DNA of 64,000 nt, from assembly GCF_964063345.1 (NCBI RefSeq), contig NZ_OZ061318.1:2232001-2296000 (forward strand), given 5' to 3'. The DNA is from Pseudomonas lini. Lineage in GTDB: Bacteria > Pseudomonadota > Gammaproteobacteria > Pseudomonadales > Pseudomonadaceae. This document shows positions 9,616 through 18,490 of this stretch, piece by piece. A program made the position numbers and the translations under genes. A model generated the notes under the pieces. That model saw nothing but the letters and a program-made list of their open reading frames with translations, made no database searches and had not been told where the DNA came from. How positions within the stretch are numbered: the stretch's first letter is position 1; each line of letters begins with the position of its first letter.

Positions 9616-11172
9616 GTGAGCCAGTCCCTGATCGCTGCCCTGCAAAACCCGGCCCTCTACCCGCATCCCGTAGAAGGGTTCCAGGTCATCGAGACCCATA
9701 TTTCCTGGGTGCTGCTCACCGGCCCCTATGCTTATAAGGTGAAGAAGCCAGTGAATTTCGGCTTCCTCGATTTCACCAGCCTCGAGGCTCGCGAGCATTT
9801 CTGCGCCGAAGAACTGCGTCTGAACCAGCGCCTTACCCATGATTTGTATCTTGAAGTGTTGCCAATTACTGGCAGCGCCGAGGCGCCACAACTGGGTGGC
9901 GATGGCCCGGTTGTCGATTACGCCCTGAAAATGCGTCAGTTCCCACAGAGCCAATTGCTCAGCACCTTGCAAGCCAACGGCGAATTGACCACCACGCACA
10001 TCGACGAGATGGCTGCGCAGATCGCTCAATTCCACCTCAGCGCGCCGAAAGTGCCTGCCGAACACGAAGCCGGCACGCCGGACAGCGTCATGGCGCCGGT
10101 ACGGCAGAACTTCGAGCAGATCCGCCCGTTCCTCAGCGACAAGGCCGATCTGCTGCAACTCGATGCGCTGCAAGCCTGGGCCGAAAGCAGCTTCGAACGC
10201 CTCAAGCCGTTGTTCGCCCAGCGCAAGGCCGACGGTTTCATTCGCGAATGCCACGGCGACATTCACTTGGGCAACGCCACCGTGATCGATGGCAACGTGG
10301 TGATCTTCGACTGCATCGAGTTCAACGAACCGTTCCGCTTCACCGACGTTTATGCCGACACCGGTTTCCTGGCCATGGATCTGGAAGACCGTGGCCTGAA
10401 GTGCCTGGCGCGCCGTTTCATCAGCCAATACCTGGAGCTGACCGGCGACTATCAGGGCCTTGAGCTGCTGAACTTCTATAAAGCCTACCGCGCACTGGTT
10501 CGCGCCAAGGTCAGCCTGTTCAGCATGCCGGCCGAGGCCGATCCGGTGCAGCGCGCCACCACCCTGCGCCAGTACCGCAACTACGCCAACCTGGCGGAAA
10601 GCTACAGCACCATTCCTTCGCGCTTCCTGGCGATTACCCACGGTGTTTCCGCTGTCGGCAAGAGTCACGTGGCCATGCGCCTGGTGGAAGCGCTGGGCGC
10701 CATTCGCCTGCGTTCCGATGTCGAGCGCAAGCGTATGTTCGGCGAGCAAACCGTACCGAACGAACCGCAGGCCGGCATTTATAGTGCGCACGCCAGCGCT
10801 GCTACCTACAACCGTCTGCATGAAGTTGCCGGTGTAATTCTGCGAGCCGGTTTCCCGGTAGTGGTCGATGCCACGTACCTCAAGCGCGACCAACGCGACG
10901 GCGCGGCAAAAATCGCCGAAGCCACTGGTGCACCGTTCCTGATCCTCGACTGCGACGCACCACAAACGGTGATCGAAAGCTGGTTGAAGCAACGTCAGGC
11001 AGACAATAACGATCCGTCCGACGCCAACCTGACCGTTATCGCCGCCCAGCAAGCCAGCCGCGAGGCCCTGACGCCAGCAGAAATTCTGTGCAGCAAACGC
11101 GTCCAGACCAATGAAAGTGGCACGCTCGATACTGTCGTTGCGCAGATTCGCCAACGCCTGCCAGGCCTGTAA
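9616..11172 (+). CDS. Fusion of an aminoglycoside-phosphotransferase-like domain with an AAA-type P-loop ATPase
   Basis: This is a 518-residue cytoplasmic protein of unknown substrate. The N-terminal half is APH/protein-kinase-like, with the Brenner-type motif H213GDIHLGN and a metal-binding DCIEFN. The C-terminal third is an AAA_33-type nucleotide-binding domain with Walker A GVSAVGKS at 343-350. I use the GTG at 9616 because GAAGGA precedes it by 6 bases. The open frame extends to 9451, but that part overlaps the mrcB start and lacks family character. The neighbouring order mrcB-this-pentapeptide-TfoX is conserved in Pseudomonas. Nothing points to antibiotic resistance. Confidence 0.85.
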   Translation: MSQSLIAALQNPALYPHPVEGFQVIETHISWVLLTGPYAYKVKKPVNFGFLDFTSLEAREHFCAEELRLNQRLTHDLYLEVLPITGSAEAPQLGGDGPVVDYALKMRQFPQSQLLSTLQANGELTTTHIDEMAAQIAQFHLSAPKVPAEHEAGTPDSVMAPVRQNFEQIRPFLSDKADLLQLDALQAWAESSFERLKPLFAQRKADGFIRECHGDIHLGNATVIDGNVVIFDCIEFNEPFRFTDVYADTGFLAMDLEDRGLKCLARRFISQYLELTGDYQGLELLNFYKAYRALVRAKVSLFSMPAEADPVQRATTLRQYRNYANLAESYSTIPSRFLAITHGVSAVGKSHVAMRLVEALGAIRLRSDVERKRMFGEQTVPNEPQAGIYSAHASAATYNRLHEVAGVILRAGFPVVVDATYLKRDQRDGAAKIAEATGAPFLILDCDAPQTVIESWLKQRQADNNDPSDANLTVIAAQQASREALTPAEILCSKRVQTNESGTLDTVVAQIRQRLPGL

Positions 11173-11263
11173 AAAACTATTTCAACCGTGAAGCCTTCGC
11201 CGGCTTCACGGCTGCCAAATAGTGGCACTATACTGGCGTCATAAAACCATCAGGTGATGCAAC

Positions 11264-11608
11264 ATGAGCCAGCCGAAACTTCTCGACACCCCGCTTTATG
11301 CCTTGCTGCACAAAGACGACATCACAGGCTTTAACAATGAACGCCCGAAAGATGGACCTATCGACATGGTCGGTGGCGACTTCCGTGGTCTCGATCTGCG
11401 TGAATTGAACGCCGACGGCGTCGATTTCTCCGATGCCTATTTCCGCTCTGCCGACTTGCGCGGCATCGACTTTCGCAACGCCTCTCTGGAAGGCGCGAGC
11501 CTGGCCCACGCGCAGATCTCAGGCGCCTACTTCCCGCCCGAGCTGAGTGCCGATGAGATTCTGATGTCGATGAATTTCGGGACGCGACTGCGTTATCGCA
11601 CCCACTAA
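11264..11608 (+). CDS. Pentapeptide repeat-containing protein
   Basis: The protein has 114 residues. Its central part, at about 37-85, carries A(D/N)LXX-type repeats (DFRGLDLRELNADGVDFSDA, then ADLRGIDFRNASLEGASL), which predict a short right-handed quadrilateral beta helix of about three coils. No signal or membrane segment is visible. That is shorter than the gyrase-mimicking Qnr/MfpA proteins, so resistance is not implied and the function is unknown. Confidence 0.85.
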   Translation: MSQPKLLDTPLYALLHKDDITGFNNERPKDGPIDMVGGDFRGLDLRELNADGVDFSDAYFRSADLRGIDFRNASLEGASLAHAQISGAYFPPELSADEILMSMNFGTRLRYRTH

Positions 11609-11624
11609 AACCGACGTTCTATCA

Positions 11625-11675
11625 AGTCCGGCGCCCTTGCCTTGCGCTGGACTCTGTACTTTTTTTCCCCTGAAA
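11625..11675 (+). terminator. Weak terminator-like hairpin after the pentapeptide gene
   Basis: An interrupted stem formed by TCCGGCGC and GCGCTGGA is followed about ten bases later by a seven-base T run. The rest of the 240-base gap before the next gene is pyrimidine-rich and shows nothing further. Confidence 0.35.
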
Positions 11676-11849
11676 CTCAATTCTCCGCCCGTCTTCTGAC
11701 TGCACCCGCAGCTTTTTCACGCCGCTTCTTGAGCCCTCTTCTTAGAAGCTTTTGCGTCGAAACCGACCAAACAATCACGCTTTTCCTACTGATGGCTACA
11801 CTGCTGAGAGGCTCGCCCACGCACCGTTCGGCTGTCGCAAGGAGGCTTG

Positions 11850-12122
11850 ATGAATGATGAACTGCAACACCTGAAAAATCTTGGCAAGACGTCGGCGCAA
11901 TGGCTGCATGCCGTGGGCATCCACAGTGCCTCGGACTTGCGCCGGCTAGGAGCTGTGGATGCTTATCGGGCCGTGCGCACGCGCGGTTTTCGGGCTTCCA
12001 AGGTGTTGTTGTATGCGATTGAAGGCGCACTGATGGATGTTCACTGGAACGACATTCCCGCCGAACGCAAAGAAGCCTTGAACCAACAGCTGGATGCTAT
12101 CTCGTCACGCCACAAGATTTGA
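11850..12122 (+). CDS. TfoX/Sxy C-terminal domain-containing protein
   Basis: This 90-residue protein consists only of the TfoX C-terminal domain, with the helix-hairpin-helix-like LKNLGKTSAQWLHAVGIHSASDLRRLGAVDAYRAVR. The N-terminal domain of full-length TfoX/Sxy is absent, so it should not be read as a competence regulator. A strong AAGGAGG lies 5 bases before the ATG; an adjacent in-frame TTG at 11847 is less likely. It is followed by the prrF locus. Confidence 0.85.
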   Translation: MNDELQHLKNLGKTSAQWLHAVGIHSASDLRRLGAVDAYRAVRTRGFRASKVLLYAIEGALMDVHWNDIPAERKEALNQQLDAISSRHKI

Positions 12123-12219
12123 ACGGATGTAATTTCGCTTGAGCACATCCTGAAAACTAATAATTGCAGGGCCTTCACCAAGGGAACTGGTGAGATCCAC
12201 AGAAATTGAAAATCAGCGG

Positions 12220-12251
12220 TTGACTTGATAATGAGAATCGCTATTATTATC
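12220..12251 (+). promoter_or_regulatory. Fur box overlapping the prrF promoter
   Basis: A -35 TTGACT (12220-12225) and a -10 TATTAT (12242-12247) are 16 bases apart. Between and over them lies a GATAAT-rich Fur site (12227-12251), beginning GATAATGAGAATCGCTATT. This arrangement predicts repression by Fur-Fe(II) and transcription under iron starvation, starting near 12254. Confidence 0.88.
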
Positions 12252-12253
12252 AC

Positions 12254-12367
12254 AACTGGTCGCGAGACTAGTCGATATTCTGAAAAGCCCTTGGTTCGGA
12301 CTCTCAGATTATCTCCTCATCAGGCTAATCACGGTTATTTGACCCGGCTCTTGTCGGGTCTTTTTTT
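12254..12367 (+). ncRNA. prrF: PrrF iron-responsive small RNA
   Basis: The transcript would start AACTGGTCGCGAGAC, the conserved PrrF 5' end. It contains the conserved pairing core ATTATCTCCTCATCAGGC followed by TAATCACGG. It ends in a rho-independent terminator with stem GACCCG/CGGGTC (12341-12360) and seven T. The length of about 114 nt matches PrrF1/PrrF2. PrrF RNAs repress iron-containing non-essential proteins such as SodB and TCA enzymes when iron is scarce. As in P. aeruginosa it lies next to phuW, but only one copy is present here rather than a tandem pair. Confidence 0.93.
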
Positions 12368-12390
12368 GCCTGTGGAAAACTCGCCAGGTT

Positions 12391-13257
12391 TTACTGCCCT
12401 GACTGCTTGCCGAACTGCTTACGCATTTGCGCGCAGTAATCCTGCGGTGGCGTGGCGGGCGTATACCAGACGTAATCGGCCATCGCCGGCGCGACCTCAG
12501 CGCCCTCCTCTGCCAGCATCAATACCGTTGGCGCTTCAGGTTCACCCAGATCCAGCACATGGATCGGCACCCCGACATCCTTGCGTGCGTGGTACGCGCC
12601 GGCAAACAGCAGTGAAGGCGTCGGTGCGGCCAGGAATCGCCCGGCCATCCGCCGATCACGCTGTTGCTGGACGGCCAGCATCGCGGGCATTTGCGATGTG
12701 GGCAGCAAGCCGCAGTGGGAGTCGCTGATTTGTGCCAGCAACGTCTTCTTGACCATCGGGGCGTTGGAGCGCGAACCGCTCAATGTCGGCGGTTTGGCAT
12801 AGACAGTACGGACTTCAACCGTGTCCAGATTGGCCGCCAGCAATGGGTACGGCTGAGTCAGGGCAAAACCGACGATCGGCCCATACAGGTTCCAGTCCCA
12901 ACCCGATTGCCAGGCCAATGCAGTGGGCAAGTCAGCGGGTAGCGGTGAAGACTGCCGTATATGATCGACGCGCACTTGTTGATCCGGCGTGAGCATTTCC
13001 AGCAGCAAACTGCCTTGAGGCCGCTGCTCATTCAGTGCCTGCAATAACCACAATTGCAGTTGATGGTGATCACGATTGTCATGCTGCTCGCCGACGATCA
13101 ATCGCGAAGGCTTGGCTAACCGCGCAAGCAGTTCCTGCGCTGTCAGGGTTTGACCGCTGCGCAGGTCCCGGATCTCGCCGCCGACGGGTGGCGGTACCAC
13201 CGGCACATGCTGACAGGCACTCAGTAACAGCACAGCCAGGATCACCATCACACGCAT
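12391..13257 (-). CDS. phuW: ChaN family haem-related lipoprotein (PhuW)
   Basis: This 288-residue lipoprotein has lipobox LLSAC with Cys15, followed by a ChaN-type domain beginning SRLIVGEQHDNRDHHQLQ. In the family, studied in Campylobacter ChaN, such proteins bind haem in the envelope. It is the last gene of phuU-phuV-phuW, 21 bases after phuV. It is convergent with prrF, whose terminator lies 24 bases from the phuW stop. Regulation is probably through the Fur-like site upstream of the operon. Confidence 0.85.
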   Translation of the reverse strand: MRVMVILAVLLLSACQHVPVVPPPVGGEIRDLRSGQTLTAQELLARLAKPSRLIVGEQHDNRDHHQLQLWLLQALNEQRPQGSLLLEMLTPDQQVRVDHIRQSSPLPADLPTALAWQSGWDWNLYGPIVGFALTQPYPLLAANLDTVEVRTVYAKPPTLSGSRSNAPMVKKTLLAQISDSHCGLLPTSQMPAMLAVQQQRDRRMAGRFLAAPTPSLLFAGAYHARKDVGVPIHVLDLGEPEAPTVLMLAEEGAEVAPAMADYVWYTPATPPQDYCAQMRKQFGKQSGQ

Positions 13258-13278
13258 GTTCTCACCTCGATGAAATGC

Positions 13279-14046
13279 TCAGCGGGCGATGATCAGCGGA
13301 TGCCCACGCTCCGGGTGCGGCTGCACCAGTACTTCCAGCCCGAACACGGCCTTGAGCGGTTCCGGGCGCAGCACCTGCTCCGGCGTGTCCAGCGCCACGG
13401 GACGCCCACCTTCGAGCAGTAACAGACGATCACAATAACGTGCCGCCAGATTCAGATCATGCAGGATCACCAGCACTGCGGCGCCACGATCAGCAAACTC
13501 GCGCACTGCTTGCAGAGTAGTGTGCTGATGCAGCGGGTCGAGCATCGACGTCGGCTCATCGAGCAACAACGTTTGCCCCGCCTCCCCCGGCCAGAGTTGC
13601 GCCAGCACCCGCGCCAGATGCACCCGCTGACGCTCGCCGCCAGAAAGTGCCAGATAGCTGCGTCCACTCAGGTGCCGCGCATCAGCCGCGTCCAGCGCGG
13701 CGGCGACGATTTCGTCATCCCGCACCCGCCCGCTTTGATAGGGCAGACGGCCCATGCCGACCACTTCTTCGACGCGAAAGGCAAAGTCCAGGGTCGACAC
13801 CTGCGGCAACACCGCCAAACGCTGGGCTCGCTGCGCCCCGCCCCAATCACTCAGCTCACGCTCATCGAGCCAGACACTGCCGTGGTCCGCCTTCAATTCG
13901 CCGCAGAGCGCGCCGAGCAATGTGCTTTTGCCGGCACCGTTGGGGCCCAGCACGCCGAGGACTTCGCCCGGTTTGAGTTCAAGCGTGATGTCCGTGAGAA
14001 CAATCTTTCGACCGCGCCGGATTTGCAGATTCTGCGTTCGCAACAT
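13279..14046 (-). CDS. phuV: Haem ABC transporter ATP-binding protein
   Basis: This 255-residue ABC ATPase has Walker [10 protein letters not shown] at 34-42, signature LSGGERQR near 147, Walker B LLLDEPT near 173 and an ILHDLN switch. It matches HmuV/PhuV of bacterial haem importers. Its ATG overlaps the phuU stop by one base (TGATG), so it is coupled to the permease. The catalytic residues look intact, although the partner binding protein appears lost (see phuT remnant). Confidence 0.93.
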   Translation of the reverse strand: MLRTQNLQIRRGRKIVLTDITLELKPGEVLGVLGPNGAGKSTLLGALCGELKADHGSVWLDERELSDWGGAQRAQRLAVLPQVSTLDFAFRVEEVVGMGRLPYQSGRVRDDEIVAAALDAADARHLSGRSYLALSGGERQRVHLARVLAQLWPGEAGQTLLLDEPTSMLDPLHQHTTLQAVREFADRGAAVLVILHDLNLAARYCDRLLLLEGGRPVALDTPEQVLRPEPLKAVFGLEVLVQPHPERGHPLIIAR

Positions 14047-15083
14047 CAGGCACGCCCTCTGAGCAGTAGATACAGAAAGAACGGTGCGCCAATGAAGGCT
14101 GTGACGATCCCGATCGGCAACTCGGCCGGCGCCAAGGCCAGCCGCGCCACCAGATCGGCAAACAACATGAGACTGGCCCCCGCCAATATCGACGCAGGCA
14201 ATAGCACCCGATGATCGGGGCCGGCCAGCAACCGCACCAGATGCGGCACCACCAGGCCGACAAACCCGATCATCCCCGCTGCCGCGACCGCCGCGCCGAC
14301 GCCCAGCGCCGTGCAGAACACCAGTTCGCGCTTGAGGCCTTCGACGTCGATGCCCAGGTGACCGGCCTCCGACTCCCCCAGTAACAATGCATTCAAGGCC
14401 TTGGCCCGACGCGGCAACCACAGCGCCACACCGGCGCTCACCAGCAGCAACGGCCAAAGTCGCGAATAACTGGCGCCGTTAAGGCTGCCCAGGTTCCAGA
14501 ACGTCAAGGTGCGCAAAGTTGCGTCATCCGCCAGATAGGTGAATAACCCCACCGCTGAACCGGCCAGGGCAGTCAATGCAATACCGGCCAGCAGCATGGT
14601 GGCGACGTTGGTCTGGCCATTGCGTCGCCCCAATCGATAAACCAGCGCCGTTACACCCAGCCCGCCGAGAAACGCGCACACCGACAACAGATAAGGCCCG
14701 AAGGATTCCGGCAGACCGCCGAACACCGAGCCGCCGACAATCGCGATGGCGGCGCCCAATGCTGCGCCACTGGAGACTCCCACCAATCCCGGATCGGCCA
14801 GAGGGTTGCGAAACAAGCCCTGCATCGCCACTCCGGACAACGCCAGCACACCGCCCACTGCCAAGCCCAGCAAGGTTCGCGGCAAGCGAATCTGCCCCAG
14901 GATCAGCTCGGCCTGCTCCAGCCCGTCAGGCGCGATGGGTAAGCCAATCAGCCGCAACGCCGCGCGCAAGGTATCGAACAACGGCAGACTCACCGGCCCC
15001 AACGCCAGCGACAGCCAGATCGCCAGCAAACACAGCAGGCTCAGGCCAATGAATAATGCACGGGGTTTAACCAGAAGGATCAT
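14046..15083 (-). CDS. phuU: Haem ABC transporter permease (FecCD family)
   Basis: This FecCD/BtuC-like permease has 345 residues and about nine to ten membrane helices. Typical motifs are [18 protein letters not shown] and [21 protein letters not shown]; the ATPase-coupling loop is near [12 protein letters not shown]. The start at 15083 overlaps the stop of the upstream 20-codon phuT remnant by four bases (ATGA). An open frame to 15233 adds only residues without family similarity. The permease frame itself is intact. Confidence 0.93.
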   Translation of the reverse strand: MILLVKPRALFIGLSLLCLLAIWLSLALGPVSLPLFDTLRAALRLIGLPIAPDGLEQAELILGQIRLPRTLLGLAVGGVLALSGVAMQGLFRNPLADPGLVGVSSGAALGAAIAIVGGSVFGGLPESFGPYLLSVCAFLGGLGVTALVYRLGRRNGQTNVATMLLAGIALTALAGSAVGLFTYLADDATLRTLTFWNLGSLNGASYSRLWPLLLVSAGVALWLPRRAKALNALLLGESEAGHLGIDVEGLKRELVFCTALGVGAAVAAAGMIGFVGLVVPHLVRLLAGPDHRVLLPASILAGASLMLFADLVARLALAPAELPIGIVTAFIGAPFFLYLLLRGRA

Positions 15084-15142
15084 TGGCCGGCCGTACCGGG
15101 ATAGAACGCACAGAGTGCAGCAACGCGGGTACTCAGGCGCAT
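15080..15142 (-). pseudogene. phuT: Remnant of phuT (haem-binding protein) with internal deletion
   Basis: A 20-codon frame has a good ribosome site (AAAGGAAG, 8 bases before) and overlaps phuU by ATGA, exactly where phuT should be. Its first twelve residues, MRLSTRVAALCA, look like the start of a signal peptide, while the last eight, FYPGTAGQ, resemble the extreme C-terminus of periplasmic haem-binding proteins of this family. I infer that a deletion of about 800-850 bases joined the two ends in frame. The identity of the tail is from memory of the family and needs a search. Confidence 0.6.
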
Positions 15143-15221
15143 AAACAGCTTCCTTTAAAGGTTTTCCCGGGCATCGAGAGGGCAGGCCAAGTATCCTCGG
15201 CATCCGACGCTCGCCCTGTGG

Positions 15222-15275
15222 GTGAGCAGCCATTTGATAATTGCTTGCATTTGAACGTCAAGCTCGGACCTATCA
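15222..15275 (-). promoter_or_regulatory. Putative promoter with Fur-like site upstream of the phu remnant operon
   Basis: On the plus strand the segment 15236-15254 reads GATAATTGCTTGCATTTGA, agreeing with the 19-base Fur consensus at about ten positions and best in the first half. On the minus strand a TTGACG lies upstream of a TATCAA at about 16 bases. Iron control of phuU-V-W is thus plausible but not proven. Confidence 0.4.
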
Positions 15276-15306
15276 GGTCACGAGCTGCGGGACTTTGAGG
15301 ATAGAC

Positions 15307-15624
15307 ATGAAGTTTCTTTGCACAGGCGCCGAATTGGCTGACGCCAGCAGTCGCGGTTTCGACGTCGACGGTCAGAAACTTCTGGCCGTGCGCCGGGGTG
15401 GTCGGGTGTATGTGTATGAAAATCGCTGCCCGCACCGGGGCGTCGGACTGGAATGGAAACCCGACCAGTTTCTCGACCCCAGCAACAGCCTGATCCAGTG
15501 CGCCACCCATGGCGCGCTGTTTCTGATCGAAGACGGCGAATGCGTCGCCGGCCCATGCGCCGGGCAATCCCTGACCACCATCCCCTGCCACGAAGACAAG
15601 CAAGGGATCTGGGTCACGCCCTAA
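15307..15624 (+). CDS. Rieske-type (2Fe-2S) ferredoxin-like protein
   Basis: This 105-residue soluble Rieske protein has C41-P-H43-R-G and C65-A-T-H68, the two Cys-His pairs that ligate the cluster. No oxygenase partner is encoded nearby. It probably serves as a small electron carrier, as in the NirD/ferredoxin-like subgroup. I use the ATG at 15307, after TTTGAGGATAG; the frame extends further upstream without family character. Its stop overlaps that of sfsA (convergent). Confidence 0.88.
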   Translation: MKFLCTGAELADASSRGFDVDGQKLLAVRRGGRVYVYENRCPHRGVGLEWKPDQFLDPSNSLIQCATHGALFLIEDGECVAGPCAGQSLTTIPCHEDKQGIWVTP

Positions 15625-16334
15625 CCGTTTAACAACACTTCCAAACGCCGATCGACCACCATCTCTTCGTGGGTCAAGTGCACACCATACGCCAGCACTT
15701 CGACCCCGCACGCCACCGCTTCGCGTAACGCCGCCGCGTAGGCCGAATCGATTTCTTCCGCAGGACGCACGGAGTCGATGCCGGTCAGGTTCACGCAATA
15801 CAGCTGCACGGCACGAATTCCGTCCCGGGCCAAATGCGCCAACTCCCGCAAATGCTTGGCCCCGCGCTGGGTCACCGTGTCGGGAAATGCCGCCACCAAC
15901 GAGCCATCGAAGCCCAGGGTGACGCTTTTGACTTCCACATACGCAGGCCCGCTCGGGTAGTCGAGACGGAAATCGATGCGGCTGCTTTCCTGACCGTAGG
16001 CCACTTCGCGCTTCAGTTCGGTAAAGCCGTTCAGCTCGGTGATGACATTTGCCCGCAACGCCTCTTCGATCAAACCGTTGGCGCGCCCAGTGTTTACGCA
16101 GAACAGTCGCCCCTGTGGGGTTTCGCCGACTTCCCAAGTGCCGGGCAACTTGCGCTTGGGGTCGTTGGAACGGCTGAACCAGACCTGCCCGCCTACGACT
16201 TGGCAATTAAGCATCGAACCGGTGTTCGGGCAGTGAATGGTCAGCAACTCGCCGCTAACGGTTTCGATATCAGCGAGAAAACGTTTGTAGCGACGAATCA
16301 AGCGACCTTCTTCGAGGGGAGGATGAAAACGCAT
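15621..16334 (-). CDS. sfsA: SfsA, sugar fermentation stimulation protein family
   Basis: This 237-residue protein shows the SfsA family features [19 protein letters not shown] and an acidic nuclease-like core around [16 protein letters not shown]. The E-x-K pattern resembles a PD-(D/E)XK fold. Its cellular role is not settled; in E. coli it was linked to maltose metabolism and DNA binding. The ATG shares one base with the stop of the upstream aminotransferase, so the two form an operon. Confidence 0.93.
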   Translation of the reverse strand: MRFHPPLEEGRLIRRYKRFLADIETVSGELLTIHCPNTGSMLNCQVVGGQVWFSRSNDPKRKLPGTWEVGETPQGRLFCVNTGRANGLIEEALRANVITELNGFTELKREVAYGQESSRIDFRLDYPSGPAYVEVKSVTLGFDGSLVAAFPDTVTQRGAKHLRELAHLARDGIRAVQLYCVNLTGIDSVRPAEEIDSAYAAALREAVACGVEVLAYGVHLTHEEMVVDRRLEVLLNG

Positions 16335-17506
16335 CAGCCTTGCCAGCTCTTCAAGCCACGAGCGATCCGTTCAACCGCTTCCTGCAAGCGTGGAAGGCTT
16401 TGGGTGTAGGCAAACCGCACGTGATGCCCGGCCTGATAACGCCCGAAGTCCAGACCCGGGGTGATCGCAACGTGCTCGGTTTCGAGGAAATGCCGGCAGA
16501 ACGCAAAGGCATCGCCGCCGAACTTGCTGATATCGGCGTACAAGTAGAAGGCGCCTTCCGGCTCCACGGCGATACCGAAGCCCAATTCCCGCAGGGCGGG
16601 CAACAGGAAATCACGACGTCGACCGAACTCGACGCGGCGCTCCTCGAAAATTTGGATGGTGGCGGGTTCGAAGCAAGCCAATGCGGCGTGCTGGGCCATG
16701 CTCGGCGCGCTGATGTAAAGGTTCTGGGCAAGTTTCTCCAGCTCACCGACCGCCGCTTCAGGCGCTACCAGCCAACCGAGGCGCCAACCGGTCATGCCGA
16801 AATACTTGGAAAAACTATTGAGGACGAAAGCGCTGTCATCGACTTCCAGCACGCTGGCCGCATCCGTGCCGTAAGTCAGGCCATGATAGATCTCGTCGAC
16901 CACCAAATGGCCGTGACGGGCCTTGATCGCGGCGGAGAGCCCGGCCAACTCGTCGCGGGTCAGGATGGTCCCGGTCGGGTTGGCCGGCGAGGCCACCAGG
17001 GCACCGACGCTGTCGTGATCCCAGTGACGCGCGATCAGGTCCGGGGTCAGTTGATAACGCACGTCCGGACCTACAGGAACAAGCTGCGCCGCGCCTTCTA
17101 CCAACCGCAGGAAGTGCCGGTTGCACGGGTAACCCGGGTCTGCCAGAAGCCAATGCTTGCCTGGGTCCACCAGCAATGCACTGGCCAACAGCAATGCGCC
17201 TGAACCGCCGGGCGTGATGAGAATTCGTTGCGGATCGATGTTCAGCCCGTAACGCTGCTGATAAAAGCCCGAAATGGCTTCACGCAGCTCGGGAATGCCG
17301 CGGGCGGCGGTATAACGAGTCTTCCCCGCAGTCAGCGCGGCCTGGCCGGCCTGGATGATCGGCTCGGCGGTGGTGAAGTCCGGCTCGCCGATTTCCAGGT
17401 GAATCACGTCGTGGCCGGCCGCTTGCAGCTCGTTGGCCCGCGCCAGCAGGGCCATGACGTGAAACGGTTCGATAGCGCGACTGCGCGCACTGTAGGACAG
17501 AGCCAT
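16334..17506 (-). CDS. Pyridoxal-phosphate-dependent aminotransferase, class I/II
   Basis: This fold-type I aminotransferase has 390 residues. The substrate-domain start is [30 protein letters not shown]. The cofactor-binding region contains SPANPTGT, and the Schiff-base lysine is in [16 protein letters not shown]. The C-terminal Arg that binds the substrate carboxylate fits VRFAYTQS. It is close to the aspartate/alanine-type subgroup, but the substrate cannot be told from sequence. AAGGAAGG precedes the ATG. Confidence 0.9.
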   Translation of the reverse strand: MALSYSARSRAIEPFHVMALLARANELQAAGHDVIHLEIGEPDFTTAEPIIQAGQAALTAGKTRYTAARGIPELREAISGFYQQRYGLNIDPQRILITPGGSGALLLASALLVDPGKHWLLADPGYPCNRHFLRLVEGAAQLVPVGPDVRYQLTPDLIARHWDHDSVGALVASPANPTGTILTRDELAGLSAAIKARHGHLVVDEIYHGLTYGTDAASVLEVDDSAFVLNSFSKYFGMTGWRLGWLVAPEAAVGELEKLAQNLYISAPSMAQHAALACFEPATIQIFEERRVEFGRRRDFLLPALRELGFGIAVEPEGAFYLYADISKFGGDAFAFCRHFLETEHVAITPGLDFGRYQAGHHVRFAYTQSLPRLQEAVERIARGLKSWQG

Positions 17507-17838
17507 TAGCCTTCCTTACACGGGAAAAGAATCGATTCTACCCAAGCGCAGGAACGAGCGAGAACCTAAAGCGGTCAGAGCCCATATAACGCTGTTCTCA
17601 AACGGTTCAAGCGTATGCTCCAGGTTTGACTAAAATCAATAATTGATCAGGTCTCCAGAGCCGCCAGGCAAGGCTTTGCAATCTTTTGCAAGGTCCACGG
17701 GCCGCGGGCTCGACATCCGGGAGTAGCGCGGTCCGATTTGATCTGGTAAGTTCGCCCGCTTGCAGCCGCAGGGCCGGCAGGTGTCGGTGATGGAGCAATC
17801 CTGCGCAATGGATTACAAGAGTAGAGGCGGTCCATTTC
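17507..17838. other. Intergenic region upstream of dksA
   Basis: These 332 bases between the divergent aminotransferase and dksA genes contain no gene. A TTGACT occurs at 17625-17630 without a clear -10 partner. No hairpin, operator or known RNA was recognised. The dksA promoter must lie here, but I cannot place it. Confidence 0.4.
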
Positions 17839-18282
17839 ATGCCCACCCAAGCAAAGCAACAACAGAACCAGTCGATCAGCGGCTTCGAACCCTACAAAGA
17901 AGTGAAGGGCGAAGAGTACATGGGCAAGCCCATGCGCGCTCACTTCACCAAGATCCTGAACAAGTGGAAACAGGACTTGATGCAGGAAGTCGACCGTACT
18001 GTTGATCACATGAAAGACGAAGCGGCCAACTTCCCGGACCCGGCAGATCGTGCCAGCCAGGAAGAAGAATTCAGCCTCGAATTGCGCGCCCGCGACCGCG
18101 AGCGCAAGCTGATCAAGAAAATCGACAAAACCCTGCAATTGATCGAAGACGAAGAATACGGCTGGTGCGAGTCCTGTGGCGTCGAAATCGGCGTCAAGCG
18201 ACTGGAAGCCCGCCCTACCGCCGACATGTGCGTTGACTGCAAGACCCTGGCGGAAATCAAGGAAAAGCAAGTCGGCAAGTAA
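17839..18282 (+). CDS. dksA: RNA polymerase-binding transcription factor DksA
   Basis: DksA enters the secondary channel of RNA polymerase and, with ppGpp, directs the stringent response. The 147-residue protein has a long coiled coil with the acidic tip DPADRA (67-72) and a C-terminal zinc finger with C110, C113, C131 and C134. All four cysteines are present, so it is the zinc-containing paralogue rather than DksA2. A strong terminator follows. The next gene, gluQRS, is its usual neighbour in gammaproteobacteria. Confidence 0.97.
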   Translation: MPTQAKQQQNQSISGFEPYKEVKGEEYMGKPMRAHFTKILNKWKQDLMQEVDRTVDHMKDEAANFPDPADRASQEEEFSLELRARDRERKLIKKIDKTLQLIEDEEYGWCESCGVEIGVKRLEARPTADMCVDCKTLAEIKEKQVGK

Positions 18283-18302
18283 TCTTTGCGACTTGAACGA
18301 AG

Positions 18303-18331
18303 AACGGAGCGTGCGAACGCTCCGTTTTTTT
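18303..18331 (+). terminator. Rho-independent terminator of dksA
   Basis: The stem AACGGAGCG/CGCTCCGTT, with a six-base loop, is followed by seven T. Confidence 0.88.
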
Positions 18332-18369
18332 GTTTCTGACATTTGCTGATTTGTTGCGTATTTAAGATC

Positions 18370-18442
18370 CCCTTCGCAAGCAAGCTTCGCTCCTACAAAG
18401 GCTGGTGCAATTTCCTGTAGGAGCTGAGCTTGCTCGCGAAGG
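18370..18442. repeat. REP-type palindrome before gluQRS
   Basis: The arms CCTTCGCAAGCAAGCTTCGC and GAGCTTGCTCGCGAAGG, with the inner pair CTCCTACA/TGTAGGAG, form an imperfect hairpin. Confidence 0.75.
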
Positions 18443-18490
18443 CGGCTTCAAGCCATGCTCAAAACGATTGAACACCCTGACATCACCCTT

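Noticed and set aside
11264..11608. Pentapeptide protein as a quinolone-resistance factor
   Set aside because: It has only about three coils and no Qnr-like loops, too small to mimic DNA on gyrase.
11677..12030. Minus-strand frame with a basic tail (KKRREKAAGAVRRRAEN) after the pentapeptide gene
   Set aside because: It overlaps the TfoX-domain gene antisense and lacks a ribosome site; the basic tail arises from a pyrimidine-rich stretch.
12225..12728. Plus-strand frame covering prrF and part of phuW
   Set aside because: It starts inside the Fur box and crosses the prrF terminator, and its residues show no coding character.
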